Shown here: positions 1 through 9,078 of the stretch, one piece after another
Numbering within the stretch: the first letter of the stretch is position 1
Layout of the letters: every line of letters starts with the position of its first letter
Assembly: GCF_030056705.1 (NCBI RefSeq)
Contig: NZ_JASHIC010000024.1
Coordinates: 1-64,000 of the forward strand
From: Flectobacillus longus
GTDB lineage: Bacteria; Bacteroidota; Bacteroidia; Cytophagales; Spirosomataceae
DNA: 64,000 bases
Direction of reading: 5' to 3'
Notes under the pieces: model-generated
Database searches by the model: none
What the model was told of the DNA's origin: nothing
Seen by the model: only the letters and a program-made list of their open reading frames with translations
Program-made: the position numbers and the translations under genes

Positions 1-42
1 GCTTTCGCTATCGTCAAAAACAATACTGTGTTTCAGAATGAT

Positions 43-88
43 TTTCAGGCAAATAAAATTGCGCTCACAAAATAATATTTGCCTGAAA
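43..88. terminator. Hairpin downstream of the TonB receptor gene
   Basis: A 13-bp perfect inverted repeat (arms 43-55 and 76-88, TTTCAGGCAAATA and its complement) has a 20-base loop and is followed on the + strand by a T-rich stretch. It lies just past the 3' end of the leftward receptor gene and may also end a rightward gene outside the window. A second short palindrome (AATATGAG/CTCATATT, 117-136) sits next to the receptor stop codon. Confidence 0.5.
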
Positions 89-146
89 GTTTGATTTTTA
101 ATACAGTTCATCACTAAATATGAGATGACTCATATTCACCAAAATA

Positions 147-3100
147 TTATTTGTTCAATAATTCATCGAAAGTAATACCAATATAGTAAGTTGAACCTAC
201 CGAAGCACTACCATACGCTTGGAAATATGGATTACCAAATAGGTTAGTTGCACCCACTTTGATAATCGACTTAATTGGCGCTACTTTATAGCTAAATTGT
301 GCATCCAAGTTATTAATAGCAGGAACAACAGTATTTGTGAAAATAGGTACATCAGTTGTTGTAGGCAACGGGAAGCTCGACTCCCAAGTAAATGCATCTT
401 GGTGGCGGAATGAAACATTATATCCCCATTTGCTACCACTTGTAATACGTTTCCCAAAATTAAACTTCATACTGTATGATGGTGTGTTAAAACCTGCATA
501 AGGTACTTCTGTAGAAGCTACGAAATTATTCATTTGGTTGTGTGAGATATTCGCACCTACCGAATAACCTTTATCCAATGAGTAGTTTAAGCCCGCTGAC
601 CATCCTGAAATGGTAATATCCTCATCAGAGTTTGCTGCTCTTGAATAACCAGCACGAGTACTTCCACTACCCAAACCTGATTCAATTGGTAAGCCAGGGC
701 CAGCCGCTGCTGTAGGAACTACAATAGTTGCACCGCCAATAAAGTTTTTGTACACGCTGTAATAATATGATGCGTCAACAAACAAACGTTTTGCGATTAA
801 GCCTTTGTAACCAATTTCATACGACTGAATTTTTTCAGTCGTCAATGGTTTTGATTTGTATTTAGGTAGCGCCGCCAAAGCATAAGCAGGTGTAACTTGA
901 GTAGCTACTTCTGTAACTTTTTGCTTAACTGTATTTTGAACATTTGTCTGAATCAAAGTTTGTACTGGAGCCGAAGTCATTTGTTGAGTTACTCCTGCTT
1001 GGATTGCTGCTGGTGCATTAGCTGCTGGAAGTTGCCCTGCGGCTACTGCCGCCTGTACCTGAGCCGTTACGGCTGCTGTTACTTGCGCTTGAACTGCTGC
1101 GATTACTGCTTGTTGAATCGTTGCTAGTTGAGCTGTTACTGCTGCTGTTGCATATTGTACAGCGGCAGCTTTAACTGCATCTGTAAGGTATTTTGAATTG
1201 GCACCATTCTTTGCAAGATCTGTAGCAAATGCAGTTAGGGTTTCACGAGTTACACCTGTTGCTAACTTATAACGAGCATCAAATTCTGGTAACCCACCAA
1301 TCAATGTTCCTGCTGGAGTAGCTAAGTCAATATATTGGTTTTGAGTCGTAGGAATACGGAAACCTGTTTGGTATGACAAACGGAAGTTATGGTCTTGGCT
1401 AGGTGATAATACCGCAGAGAAACGTGGGGTATATTGACCTTCAAAATTTTGGTTTTTGTCATATCTCAACGAGCCTGTCAATTTTAAGTGGTCGTTTAAT
1501 AGATTTTTTGATGCTTGGATAAAACCGCCATATTCATTAATAGAAATTGAGCCATTTCTTCCCTCTTTCATATCTGAAAACAAAGTGCCTGCCGAACGCA
1601 ATTCATAGCTACGGAAGTTGGCTCCAACTGTTAAATCTAAAAATTTGATTTCATTTTTAAAGTTGTAAAAACCTTCTACATGATACATATTACTCTTGTC
1701 TGCAAAAGCACCACCACCTTGTGTAATAGGAAGGTTACGGTATTTTTCTAACAACGTATTAAACGCTGCCGAACCAGGAGCTGGCATATTACGATCTGCA
1801 AATTGACGAGCTGCTAAGTGAGCTACATCTTCTGCCGCACCAGCCTGACGAGCTTGTAAGAATGCACCTGCATATTCGGTGTACCAAGTAGTATTTGATT
1901 TGATTTCGTTGAGCATACCTACAGCCGCCAAACCAGCAGTATAAGAACCGCCTGAACGCTCCTGAGTAGTATAGGCACGTAGGTTAAAGTTATCACCACG
2001 CAATTCTAATTTCGCTTGTGTAATATTAAAGTCACGCAAAGAATAACGACCTGTACCTGTATAGAGCGTAGTACCTTCGCCATAGTTTAATTGAGCGATA
2101 GCTTCTACTTTTTCTGTTAAACGATAATGTACAGCACCATTAAATTTCAAAGATTTAGTATTGTTATCCACTAAGTCCTTTTCCAGATAACCTGTACGGC
2201 TTACGTTTGCATTTGGCAATGCTGCATTCAATGAATTCAAGTTTGTTTGAATTTCATCGCCATATACGTTCATACCATCATAATCAGTTTTTGTACCAGC
2301 CCCACGACTAGGGTCAGCATTGCCACCTAAGTTAAGGTTGGCATAATTGGTAGCTTCCCAGTCTTTCGCACGGATATACGAGAAGTTTAGTTTGAAGGCA
2401 ATTTTGTTATTGAAAGCTTTCGCAAAGCGAACTGACATATCTGTAAAAGGAGTTGTTGCTGTGCTACGGTTGCTAGCGTGCATAACGCCCGATTTTACGT
2501 TTGCGCTCAAACCTTGATATAAGAATGGGCTTTTACTATTCATCAAAATCAAACCGTTGATAGCATTAGGGCCATAAAGTGCCGATGCTGCACCAGGCAA
2601 TACCTCTACATTTTCAACGTCTAGCTCTGGCATACCGATAATGTTATCTACTGCAAAATTCAAACCTGGAGCAGAGTTATCCATTCCATCAATCATCTGA
2701 ACAATACGAGGGTTACCTGTCGAGCCAAACCCACGCATATTGATAGATTTGAATAACAGCCCTTGTGTAGCCATATCAACGCCTTTCAAGTTGGCTAAGC
2801 CATCATAAAAGTTGTTTGAAGCTGTTTGCTGGATAGCTTTCAAGTCCATTTTTTCTACTGAAACAGGCGATTTCATGACACTTTCTTCTACTCTGGAAGC
2901 CGCAACTACCACTTCTTGTCCCATCACGTTTTGTTCTTCTAAGGCAACAGAAAAATCCGAAGTTTTATCAGTTACTTTAAGCTCCTGCGTGGCATAGCCC
3001 ACACTTGATACCGCAATTGTAAAAGGAACAGGAGTATTCGTTTTTAAAGAGAAATTACCTTTGGCATCTGTAATTGTACCAATCACTTTTCCTTTTACCG

Positions 3101-3242
3101 CAATACTAACCCCAATGAGCTTTTCTTTGGTAGCAGAATCAAAAACCTTACCTGTAATGATGGTCTGCGAAAAGCTTGTGAATGCACAGAATAGAAATAA
3201 GACACTGGTAAGCAGTCTTATTGTAGTAGATAGTTTGTTCAT
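147..3242 (-). CDS. TonB-dependent outer-membrane receptor with carboxypeptidase-regulatory-like N-terminal domain
   Basis: This 1031-residue protein is an outer-membrane, TonB-energised importer; the substrate is unknown. It has a signal peptide (about residues 1-25, ending SFSQ), a CarboxypepD_reg-like beta-sandwich (about 27-113, GKVFDSATKEKLIGVSI), a plug domain (about 120-235, with INMRGFG and LYGPNAINGLI) and a beta-barrel to the C-terminus. It does not look like a SusC-type receptor and no SusD partner is nearby, so glycan uptake is not implied. Odd: about residues 680-790 form a low-complexity Ala/Val/Gln/Thr-rich stretch inserted in a barrel loop just before the conserved KIQSYEIGYKG strand. 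The gene stands alone, divergent from the DUF3089 gene, with a palindrome in the shared upstream region. Family assignment is secure; ligand is not inferable. Confidence 0.93.
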   Translation of the reverse strand: MNKLSTTIRLLTSVLFLFCAFTSFSQTIITGKVFDSATKEKLIGVSIAVKGKVIGTITDAKGNFSLKTNTPVPFTIAVSSVGYATQELKVTDKTSDFSVALEEQNVMGQEVVVAASRVEESVMKSPVSVEKMDLKAIQQTASNNFYDGLANLKGVDMATQGLLFKSINMRGFGSTGNPRIVQMIDGMDNSAPGLNFAVDNIIGMPELDVENVEVLPGAASALYGPNAINGLILMNSKSPFLYQGLSANVKSGVMHASNRSTATTPFTDMSVRFAKAFNNKIAFKLNFSYIRAKDWEATNYANLNLGGNADPSRGAGTKTDYDGMNVYGDEIQTNLNSLNAALPNANVSRTGYLEKDLVDNNTKSLKFNGAVHYRLTEKVEAIAQLNYGEGTTLYTGTGRYSLRDFNITQAKLELRGDNFNLRAYTTQERSGGSYTAGLAAVGMLNEIKSNTTWYTEYAGAFLQARQAGAAEDVAHLAARQFADRNMPAPGSAAFNTLLEKYRNLPITQGGGAFADKSNMYHVEGFYNFKNEIKFLDLTVGANFRSYELRSAGTLFSDMKEGRNGSISINEYGGFIQASKNLLNDHLKLTGSLRYDKNQNFEGQYTPRFSAVLSPSQDHNFRLSYQTGFRIPTTQNQYIDLATPAGTLIGGLPEFDARYKLATGVTRETLTAFATDLAKNGANSKYLTDAVKAAAVQYATAAVTAQLATIQQAVIAAVQAQVTAAVTAQVQAAVAAGQLPAANAPAAIQAGVTQQMTSAPVQTLIQTNVQNTVKQKVTEVATQVTPAYALAALPKYKSKPLTTEKIQSYEIGYKGLIAKRLFVDASYYYSVYKNFIGGATIVVPTAAAGPGLPIESGLGSGSTRAGYSRAANSDEDITISGWSAGLNYSLDKGYSVGANISHNQMNNFVASTEVPYAGFNTPSYSMKFNFGKRITSGSKWGYNVSFRHQDAFTWESSFPLPTTTDVPIFTNTVVPAINNLDAQFSYKVAPIKSIIKVGATNLFGNPYFQAYGSASVGSTYYIGITFDELLNK

Positions 3243-3289
3243 ACGTTTTTTAGTGAATTAAGATTACGAAAACTGGTTGCTTCAAAAAG

Positions 3290-3307
3290 AATTGTAGATT
3301 TACAATT
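3290..3307. promoter_or_regulatory. Small palindrome in the divergent receptor/DUF3089 upstream region
   Basis: AATTGTA-gatt-TACAATT is a perfect 7-bp inverted repeat with a 4-base spacer, 48 bases upstream of the receptor start codon. Size and place suit a dimeric regulator site, but no regulator is identified and an AT-rich palindrome could occur by chance. Confidence 0.3.
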
Positions 3308-3465
3308 GTTTAAAAATTATGCCGTTTGTGTTTCAAAACGATTTTAAACTCTTCTCAGCTAAACAGTTGTTTGATTCGTAAATCTAACTAATGTTTAGAG
3401 AATTTAGTTAATATGAAAATGGTTTTTTTACAAATTTTTCAAAAAATCATACAATAAGATAACTT

Positions 3466-4491
3466 ATGCGTTTTTACCTCCTGATTTTTGCATGGCTTAT
3501 TCTTTCTTGTCAAAGAGTTCCTTATCAAATACAGAGCCATTATAATGAAAATACGAATCCTCCCAAGCCAAATTATGCCTTGAAGGAGCATTGGGCATCA
3601 TTGCCTGACAAAAATGATCCTGCCGACCGAGTGCCGCTGAAGTCAGATTTTGCTGATAATCAGGCACAAGCTAAGGTGGATATTTTCTTTATTCACCCTA
3701 CTATTTATACTCAAAAGCCTCAAGGTGTTTCCGAATGGAATGCCGATGTAAATGATGCTGATATGAATCAAAAAGTAGATGAATCTACCATACTCAATCA
3801 GGCATCGGTATTTAATGGGGCAGGTCGTGTATATGCTCCTCGTTATCGTCAGGCACATTATCATGCGTTTGTTACTGACAATTTGAATGATAAAGTAAAA
3901 TCATTGGACTTGGCGTATTCGGACGTAAAGGCTTCTTTTGAGTATTACCTTCAACATTACAATCAAGGACGACCCATTGTAATTGCCTCTCATAGCCAAG
4001 GTACTGTTCATGCCAAAAGATTGATAAAAGAGTTTTTTGATAAAAAACCTTTGCAGAAACAATTTGTAGTAGCGTATTTGGTGGGTATTGCTACACAGCC
4101 TAATACTTTTGAGTCAATCAAAGCATGTGAGAATGGAGACCAAACAGGCTGTTTTGTTTCATGGAATACCTATGCCAGAGATTATTATCCGTCATGGTAC
4201 AACGAAGGACTCAATACTTCTGTAAGTACCAACCCCTTGACATGGAAACTTGATGAGGAGTTTACACCTCGTTCTTTGAGTAAAGGTGGTGTTGGGCTAA
4301 AATTTACTTTTGTACCCAAAGCTGTAGATGCTCAAAATCATGCAGGAATGTTATGGATTAATAAGCCTTATGTAAAAGGTAGATTTTTGCTAAATACCAA
4401 AATTTGGCATCGAGCTGACTACAATTTATTCTATGGAAATATCAGGGAAAACGTGGAAAATAGAGTGGAAAACTATTGGCGAGAAAAGTAA
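3466..4491 (+). CDS. DUF3089 alpha/beta-hydrolase-like lipoprotein
   Basis: The 341-residue product begins with a short hydrophobic segment and a lipobox-like LILSC (Cys15), so it is probably a lipoprotein. The core matches the DUF3089 family: FFIHPT near residue 74 and the nucleophile elbow SHSQG with Ser177, followed by a helix, as in alpha/beta hydrolases. A late conserved segment includes QNHAGMLWINKPYVKG. The substrate is unknown; an esterase or lipase activity is inferred from the elbow only. It is transcribed alone, divergent from the TonB receptor and convergent with the MerR gene, with a strong shared terminator downstream. Confidence 0.85.
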   Translation: MRFYLLIFAWLILSCQRVPYQIQSHYNENTNPPKPNYALKEHWASLPDKNDPADRVPLKSDFADNQAQAKVDIFFIHPTIYTQKPQGVSEWNADVNDADMNQKVDESTILNQASVFNGAGRVYAPRYRQAHYHAFVTDNLNDKVKSLDLAYSDVKASFEYYLQHYNQGRPIVIASHSQGTVHAKRLIKEFFDKKPLQKQFVVAYLVGIATQPNTFESIKACENGDQTGCFVSWNTYARDYYPSWYNEGLNTSVSTNPLTWKLDEEFTPRSLSKGGVGLKFTFVPKAVDAQNHAGMLWINKPYVKGRFLLNTKIWHRADYNLFYGNIRENVENRVENYWREK

Positions 4492-4611
4492 TTGATAAGT
4501 AAGTATGAGTGCTGAATTGTGAGTGATGAGTTTTGAGTGTAATTTTATGATTACTAATATTTTATCTCATCAATTTCTTGAATTTAATTTTGCACGACTA
4601 CTTAAGTTAGT

Positions 4612-4765
4612 AGGCAAAATTAAAATAAATTTTACCCGCATTAAGCTCTAGGCTAAAAGTTAAATAGTATTTCTCAGGAAGTAATAGAAACTTTTTTGCC
4701 TAATGCTTGCGGCTTATAGCTTAGAGCATATTAATGCAATTTTATTTTGCATTAATACTTAGGTA
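4612..4765. repeat. Degenerate dispersed intergenic repeat, copy A
   Basis: This AT-rich stretch shares GCTAAAAGTTAAATAGT (4652-4668) exactly with 53141-53157, and a 24-base identical block (4736-4759) with 12277-12300. Within it TTAATGCAA and TTGCATTAA form a 9-bp inverted repeat. Phrases like gcctaatgcttgcggctta recur in altered form at the other copies. No open frame of note. Origin unknown. Confidence 0.55.
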
Positions 4766-4767
4766 TG

Positions 4768-4815
4768 AATCAAAAAAGGCACAAAGTGATTATTCGCTTT
4801 GTGCCTTTTTTGATT
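4768..4815. terminator. Bidirectional terminator between DUF3089 and MerR genes
   Basis: A roughly 22-bp stem with one G-T pair (arms 4768-4789 and 4794-4815, core AAAAAAGGCACAAAG and CTTTGTGCCTTTTTT) and a 4-base loop. A-run on one side and T-run on the other let it end transcription in both directions between two convergent genes. Confidence 0.85.
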
Positions 4816-4862
4816 TATTATTTAAAAACCATGAGCTAATTCCTAATGGTTAAACTAAAAAT

Positions 4863-5741
4863 CTACTCTTCTGCAAAAGAAATAAGATGTTTCACCTGTG
4901 TCAGAATCTCAACATTGTCGGGGCAATCTAAGTCTTGACCGATAACTTGATAGCCCGTAATCAAGATTTTAGTATTAGGAAAAGTGTGTGCTAATTTATA
5001 GACGTACTTTTGAATTTCATCTTGTGCAGGTACGCTTGTAATTACAGTAAACAAATAATCGGGCTTGTGTACATTGTAGGCAAATACGAGTTCTTCGAAA
5101 GGAAGACTTTGACCAAGATACACCACTTTGTTTTGTCGTGCACGTACTAAATAGTTAGCAAATAGTAAGCTTGTTTCATGTAATTCTCCTTCAGGTAAAA
5201 ATAAAAGATATTTTTTTGCCCCAATTTTCAATGATGGTAATTGTCCATCTATAGCTACGATAATCTTCTGACGAATCAAATTTGAGATAAAATGCTCTTG
5301 TGCTGGACCTATTGAGCCTGTCATCCATAGAGTACCAATACGGCTCAAGAAAGGATAAATGATGTTTACCATCATATTTTCAAAGCCAAACTGTAGGGTA
5401 TTAGTACTAATAATTTTTTCAAAACGATCTTCATCCAAATCTAACATCGAAATGGTAAGGGCATGAATTTGGTCAGGATAATTCATCTGTTTATCCGAAA
5501 TAACCATCACCTCACGAGCCATAGAGTCGGGACTCATTTGTGCTATTTCCGAAATTTTGTATCCGTGTTCTTTTAGCAAGGCAATATTCAATACGAGCTT
5601 CAAGTCTACGTCATCATAAGTCCTGATATTGGTATCGGTACGTGTAGGCTTGAGAATCTCATATCGTTGCTCCCAAATTCTGAGAGTATGTGCTTTTATG
5701 CCAGATAATTGTTCGAGATCTTTGATAGAATAATTGCTCAT
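4863..5741 (-). CDS. MerR-family regulator with cobalamin-binding domain (CarH/LitR-like)
   Basis: The 292-residue protein has an N-terminal MerR winged helix (residues 1-70, SIKDLEQLSGIKAHTLRIWEQ), a helical bundle (about 85-165) and a C-terminal B12-binding Rossmann domain (about 175-290). The helical bundle contains W139-x9-E149-H150, the Wx9EH signature that shapes the adenosyl pocket of light-sensing CarH/LitR proteins. The Rossmann domain has E186-L-H188, matching the ExH lower-ligand motif, with Ser instead of Gly three residues after the His. CarH-type proteins bind DNA as repressors in the dark and release it on light-driven loss of adenosylcobalamin. The carotenoid gene cruF lies 139 bp upstream on the same strand, fitting light control of carotenoid synthesis. 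The motif and neighbour are seen; light response is inferred. Confidence 0.88.
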   Translation of the reverse strand: MSNYSIKDLEQLSGIKAHTLRIWEQRYEILKPTRTDTNIRTYDDVDLKLVLNIALLKEHGYKISEIAQMSPDSMAREVMVISDKQMNYPDQIHALTISMLDLDEDRFEKIISTNTLQFGFENMMVNIIYPFLSRIGTLWMTGSIGPAQEHFISNLIRQKIIVAIDGQLPSLKIGAKKYLLFLPEGELHETSLLFANYLVRARQNKVVYLGQSLPFEELVFAYNVHKPDYLFTVITSVPAQDEIQKYVYKLAHTFPNTKILITGYQVIGQDLDCPDNVEILTQVKHLISFAEE

Positions 5742-5832
5742 GGTTGGTATTGTTGGTCTTTTTGCCCTAGCACCTTAACTAAAAAAAGAGGAATTCTAGT
5801 TTTGCTTGAGATATTTATCCAAACGGTAAGAG

Positions 5833-5863
5833 GTAAAACCTTTGTTCAATTAAAAGGTTTTAC
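5833..5863. terminator. Hairpin between cruF and the MerR gene
   Basis: GTAAAACCTTT (5833-5843) and AAAGGTTTTAC (5853-5863) form an 11-bp perfect stem with a 9-base loop, in the 139-bp gap between the two leftward genes. There is no T-run after it in the direction of cruF transcription, so it may attenuate rather than end transcription. Confidence 0.4.
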
Positions 5864-5880
5864 TTTTCAACAAAATTAAT

Positions 5881-6570
5881 TCAATTATTCAACATAAATA
5901 AAATTGTATGTCCTGCAAAGAACAAACATTGTAGGACAAGTAACAAAATAGCTAGTGGGTTGTGCTTAAGAAATTGGCTAGTGCTAAAGTAATAGCCTAA
6001 GATGGAAGAAATAATCCACCATGCTATATAGTTGCGAATAGGAATAATATTATTGTCCCATTGCCAAAAATCCAAGGCTATTGCTACAGGCTCTATGAGG
6101 TAATCTAAGCTAGTCATTAGAGTCCCAATTAATATTCCTTGCACAATGGGATGCCAAGAAAACTTAAAATGTTCTCTGATTTTTTCCCAGAAAATACCGC
6201 TACAATACACTAATATGAACCAATTGGTTCCAATAACAAGCGGAACTTTAAATAGTTTTGTCCCTAAGCCAGTACCATATTGATATACACCAAAAATAAT
6301 ACCCGTGTGTACTCCAACTACTTCAATCCAATAGCCTACCAAATAACAAATGATACCTAAAATGATAAAGTTTTTACGAAAATCTTGGTGGAAAATTAAT
6401 AATAATCCAGCCGAAACCCACAAGTTAAAAGCCGATAGTTCTTGGAAAATAGGCTTTAATACTGGAACCTGTAACCCAATTAATCCCACTGTGTACATGA
6501 GTGTTAAAATGAATTGGGTCGTTTTAGTATATTTTTCAGTGAGTAATTGTCGTATTGAACTTATCGTCAT
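5881..6570 (-). CDS. cruF: Carotenoid biosynthesis membrane protein, CruF/DUF422 family
   Basis: This 229-residue polytopic protein has about seven hydrophobic segments and conserved DUF422 motifs (FGVYQYGTGLG, LDYLIEPVAIALDFWQW). CruF enzymes hydrate the 1',2' double bond of acyclic carotenoid ends such as gamma-carotene, giving the 1'-hydroxy groups of myxol- and flexixanthin-type pigments. Length and topology fit. The other carotenoid genes are not in the window. The start at 6570 (MTISSIRQLL) gives a soluble N-tail before the first helix. Being next to a CarH-like regulator suggests photoregulated pigment synthesis. Other members of DUF422 act on different carotenoids, so the exact substrate is uncertain. 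Confidence 0.8.
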   Translation of the reverse strand: MTISSIRQLLTEKYTKTTQFILTLMYTVGLIGLQVPVLKPIFQELSAFNLWVSAGLLLIFHQDFRKNFIILGIICYLVGYWIEVVGVHTGIIFGVYQYGTGLGTKLFKVPLVIGTNWFILVYCSGIFWEKIREHFKFSWHPIVQGILIGTLMTSLDYLIEPVAIALDFWQWDNNIIPIRNYIAWWIISSILGYYFSTSQFLKHNPLAILLLVLQCLFFAGHTILFMLNN

Positions 6571-6723
6571 AAATGTTTTTAATCAAAAAGCCTAGTCGAG
6601 ACTTTTATTATTGTTGTTGAACAAAAGTTTCACATCAATATATGATCTTACCTTTATTAGATTAACATATCTTACAGCGAAAGGTTTAAAAAACGCATCG
6701 ATATTCCTCGATTTGGGTGTATA

Positions 6724-6760
6724 TAAAAAAAGTAGGCTTCGAGAAAATCCCAAAGCCTAG
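6724..6760 (-). terminator. Terminator after the fatty-acid oxidation operon
   Basis: Read on the - strand, TAGGCTT and AAGCCTA (6753-6759 and 6733-6739) form a 7-bp stem followed by a T-run (complement of 6725-6731). It lies about 100 bases past the stop codon of the multifunctional beta-oxidation gene. Confidence 0.7.
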
Positions 6761-6863
6761 CATTTTAAATTTAGTCAAGGTAAAAAAGTGTATCAAAAAT
6801 AGAGAAATGAAGAAATGACTTTTTGATAAAGAAAATTTGCATTCAAAAATCTCTAATCAGAAA

Positions 6864-9035
6864 TCAATAAAATCCTTTGTTCGCTTTAGCCATTTCACGA
6901 AGTTGGGTTGTTGGTCTAAAACGCTCCCCGTAGGTATCTGCCAACCTATCACATTCATTTACAAAATTCACAATTCCCACTGTATCCACAAAAGAAAGTG
7001 TTCCTCCCAAATAAGCAGGAAATCCCCAAGCAAAAATAGATCCCAAATCGGCATCGAGTGGGGTTCTTAGAACGCCTTCTTCAAAACACTTTACCGTTTC
7101 GAGTACTTGACGATAAAAAAGTCGCTGTTTGATTTCGTCTGCTGAAGGTTGTACTGAATTTAAGGGAAATAATTGAGATAATCCTTCCCAAAGATACTTT
7201 TTCTTTCCTGTAGATGGGTCAGGGTATTCATAAAAGCCTGCTTTGGCTTTTTTACCTAAACGTCCCATTTCTGTAAACTGCTTACTGATTTGATACGCCG
7301 TATCGTCTGGCGACAGTACGCCAGCTTGTACAGACTCGTGCGAAATTTTGTAAGCCAAATCTAACGCAACCTCATCTGAAACTGCCAATGGTCCAACAGG
7401 AAAGCCCATTTGCTTAGCCACATTTTCAATTACCACAGGATTTACGCCATCTTTTAACAACTCTAATCCTTCAGAAGTATAAGTGCTAAATACTCTCGAA
7501 GTATAAAAACCTCTCGAGTCATTTACGACAATTGGCGTCTTGCGGATTTTCTTGACATAATCCATTGCCATGGCGAGAGCATATTCACTGGTTTGTTTAC
7601 CAACGATAATCTCCACCAATTGCATTTTATCTACAGGTGAAAAGAAGTGAATACCTATAAAGTTCTCTTGCTTTTGGGTAGCTTTTGCCAGTTCTGTAAT
7701 AGGAAGAGTGGAAGTATTTGAAGCAAATACGCCATCTTCTCGTAAGAATTTTTCTGCCTCTTGTGTAACACTAGCCTTAAGGTTGGGATTTTCAAACACC
7801 GCCTCAATAATCAAATCTACACCTTGAAGTAATTCATAGGTATCTGTAGTGTGAATAAGCGTTAAAATTTGCTCTGCTTTTTCGGCAGTCATTTTACCAC
7901 GCTCAATACCTTTTTGTAGTAGTTTACGAGAGTAATCCTTGCCCTTTTCCGCATTTTCAAGTGAAGTATCTTTTAATACCACTTTCAAACCTGCCAACGC
8001 CGATACATAAGCAATACCAGCGCCCATCATGCCAGCACCTAAAATTCCGATACTGTTGATTTGCGTTGGTGGGACATTTTTGGGTCTTCCTGCTCCTTTA
8101 TTGACTTCGTTGAGTCCAAAAAAGGTCGTTCTGATAAGATTTTTAGCAACTGTCGAGTTGGCTACTTTTACGAAATGACGAGCTTCGATGACAATGCCTC
8201 GGTCAATATTGACGAGTAAACCCTCGTACACACATGACATAATTTCGATAGGTGCAGGATAATTCCCTTGGTTTTTGGCAAGAGTCATGGCAGTACCGCC
8301 CATCATCAACTGAACACCTTTAGGCGTTAAGACATTTCCTCCTGGTACTTTGAAGTTTTCTCGTGCTTTAATTTTACCCGTTTTTCTATCCACTTCGTCC
8401 CAAGGCTGTACAGCAATAGGATGAGTTTCTATCCATTCTACGGCTTTTTGTAACATTTCTTCGGGTGAGTCAGCTAATTGGTCAACCATTCCCAGAGCCA
8501 AAGCATCTTTAGGCGAAACTCTTTTCCCTTCGAGCAATAGCGGCGCGGCCGCCTCCATTCCAATCATACGGGGTAAACGTTGTGTACCGCCTCCACCTGG
8601 CAACAAGCCAATAGTTACTTCTGGCAATCCAATAATGGATTTTGGATTATTGAGTGCAACCCGATGATGGCAAGCAAGACAAACCTCGTATCCTCCACCC
8701 AAGGCCGTACCATTCATAGCCGCTACTATAGGCTTTCCATTAGTTTCCATTTTTCGGAAAATGGTATTCAGACTCATAGAAAGTTTAAAAAGTTCTTCTG
8801 GTGCTCGTCCATTATTTTGAAGAATCATTTTCAAATCTGCCCCTGCAATAAACTCAGGTCGTTCAGAGGTCAGAATAATTCCTTTAACATCAGAATTGGT
8901 ATACACTTTTTCAAGTGCTTCGGACAATGCAGGAATAGATTCATTGTTGAGCACATTCATAGGCTGATTGGCAATATTAATGCCTAGGACAGCGATATTG
9001 TTTTGGATATTGATAGTAATCATTTGTGTCGTCAT
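6864..9035 (-). CDS. fadJ: Fatty-acid oxidation complex alpha subunit: enoyl-CoA hydratase / 3-hydroxyacyl-CoA dehydrogenase
   Basis: A 723-residue two-enzyme protein of beta-oxidation. Residues about 1-200 are a crotonase domain with the oxyanion region FIAGADLKM (62-70) and catalytic Glu117 (GGGYEVCL) and Glu139 (GLPEVTIGLLPGGGG). A linker leads to the NAD-binding dehydrogenase (GAGMMGAG at 333-340) and the catalytic IHFFSP segment near 460, then two C-terminal 3HCDH helical domains. It converts enoyl-CoA to 3-ketoacyl-CoA. The thiolase gene lies 43 bp upstream on the same strand, so both steps are made from one operon. The start MTTQMITINI fits family length. FadB and FadJ types cannot be separated from sequence alone, so the symbol is provisional. 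Confidence 0.93.
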   Translation of the reverse strand: MTTQMITINIQNNIAVLGINIANQPMNVLNNESIPALSEALEKVYTNSDVKGIILTSERPEFIAGADLKMILQNNGRAPEELFKLSMSLNTIFRKMETNGKPIVAAMNGTALGGGYEVCLACHHRVALNNPKSIIGLPEVTIGLLPGGGGTQRLPRMIGMEAAAPLLLEGKRVSPKDALALGMVDQLADSPEEMLQKAVEWIETHPIAVQPWDEVDRKTGKIKARENFKVPGGNVLTPKGVQLMMGGTAMTLAKNQGNYPAPIEIMSCVYEGLLVNIDRGIVIEARHFVKVANSTVAKNLIRTTFFGLNEVNKGAGRPKNVPPTQINSIGILGAGMMGAGIAYVSALAGLKVVLKDTSLENAEKGKDYSRKLLQKGIERGKMTAEKAEQILTLIHTTDTYELLQGVDLIIEAVFENPNLKASVTQEAEKFLREDGVFASNTSTLPITELAKATQKQENFIGIHFFSPVDKMQLVEIIVGKQTSEYALAMAMDYVKKIRKTPIVVNDSRGFYTSRVFSTYTSEGLELLKDGVNPVVIENVAKQMGFPVGPLAVSDEVALDLAYKISHESVQAGVLSPDDTAYQISKQFTEMGRLGKKAKAGFYEYPDPSTGKKKYLWEGLSQLFPLNSVQPSADEIKQRLFYRQVLETVKCFEEGVLRTPLDADLGSIFAWGFPAYLGGTLSFVDTVGIVNFVNECDRLADTYGERFRPTTQLREMAKANKGFY

Positions 9036-9078
9036 TAAATAGAAATTGAATCATCATTTAAGTATTGTAGAGCAAACT

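Noticed and set aside
897-1127. Cys-rich open frame on the + strand inside the TonB receptor gene
   Set aside because: It is the antisense of the Ala/Gln-rich insert; the composition is a by-product of those codons.
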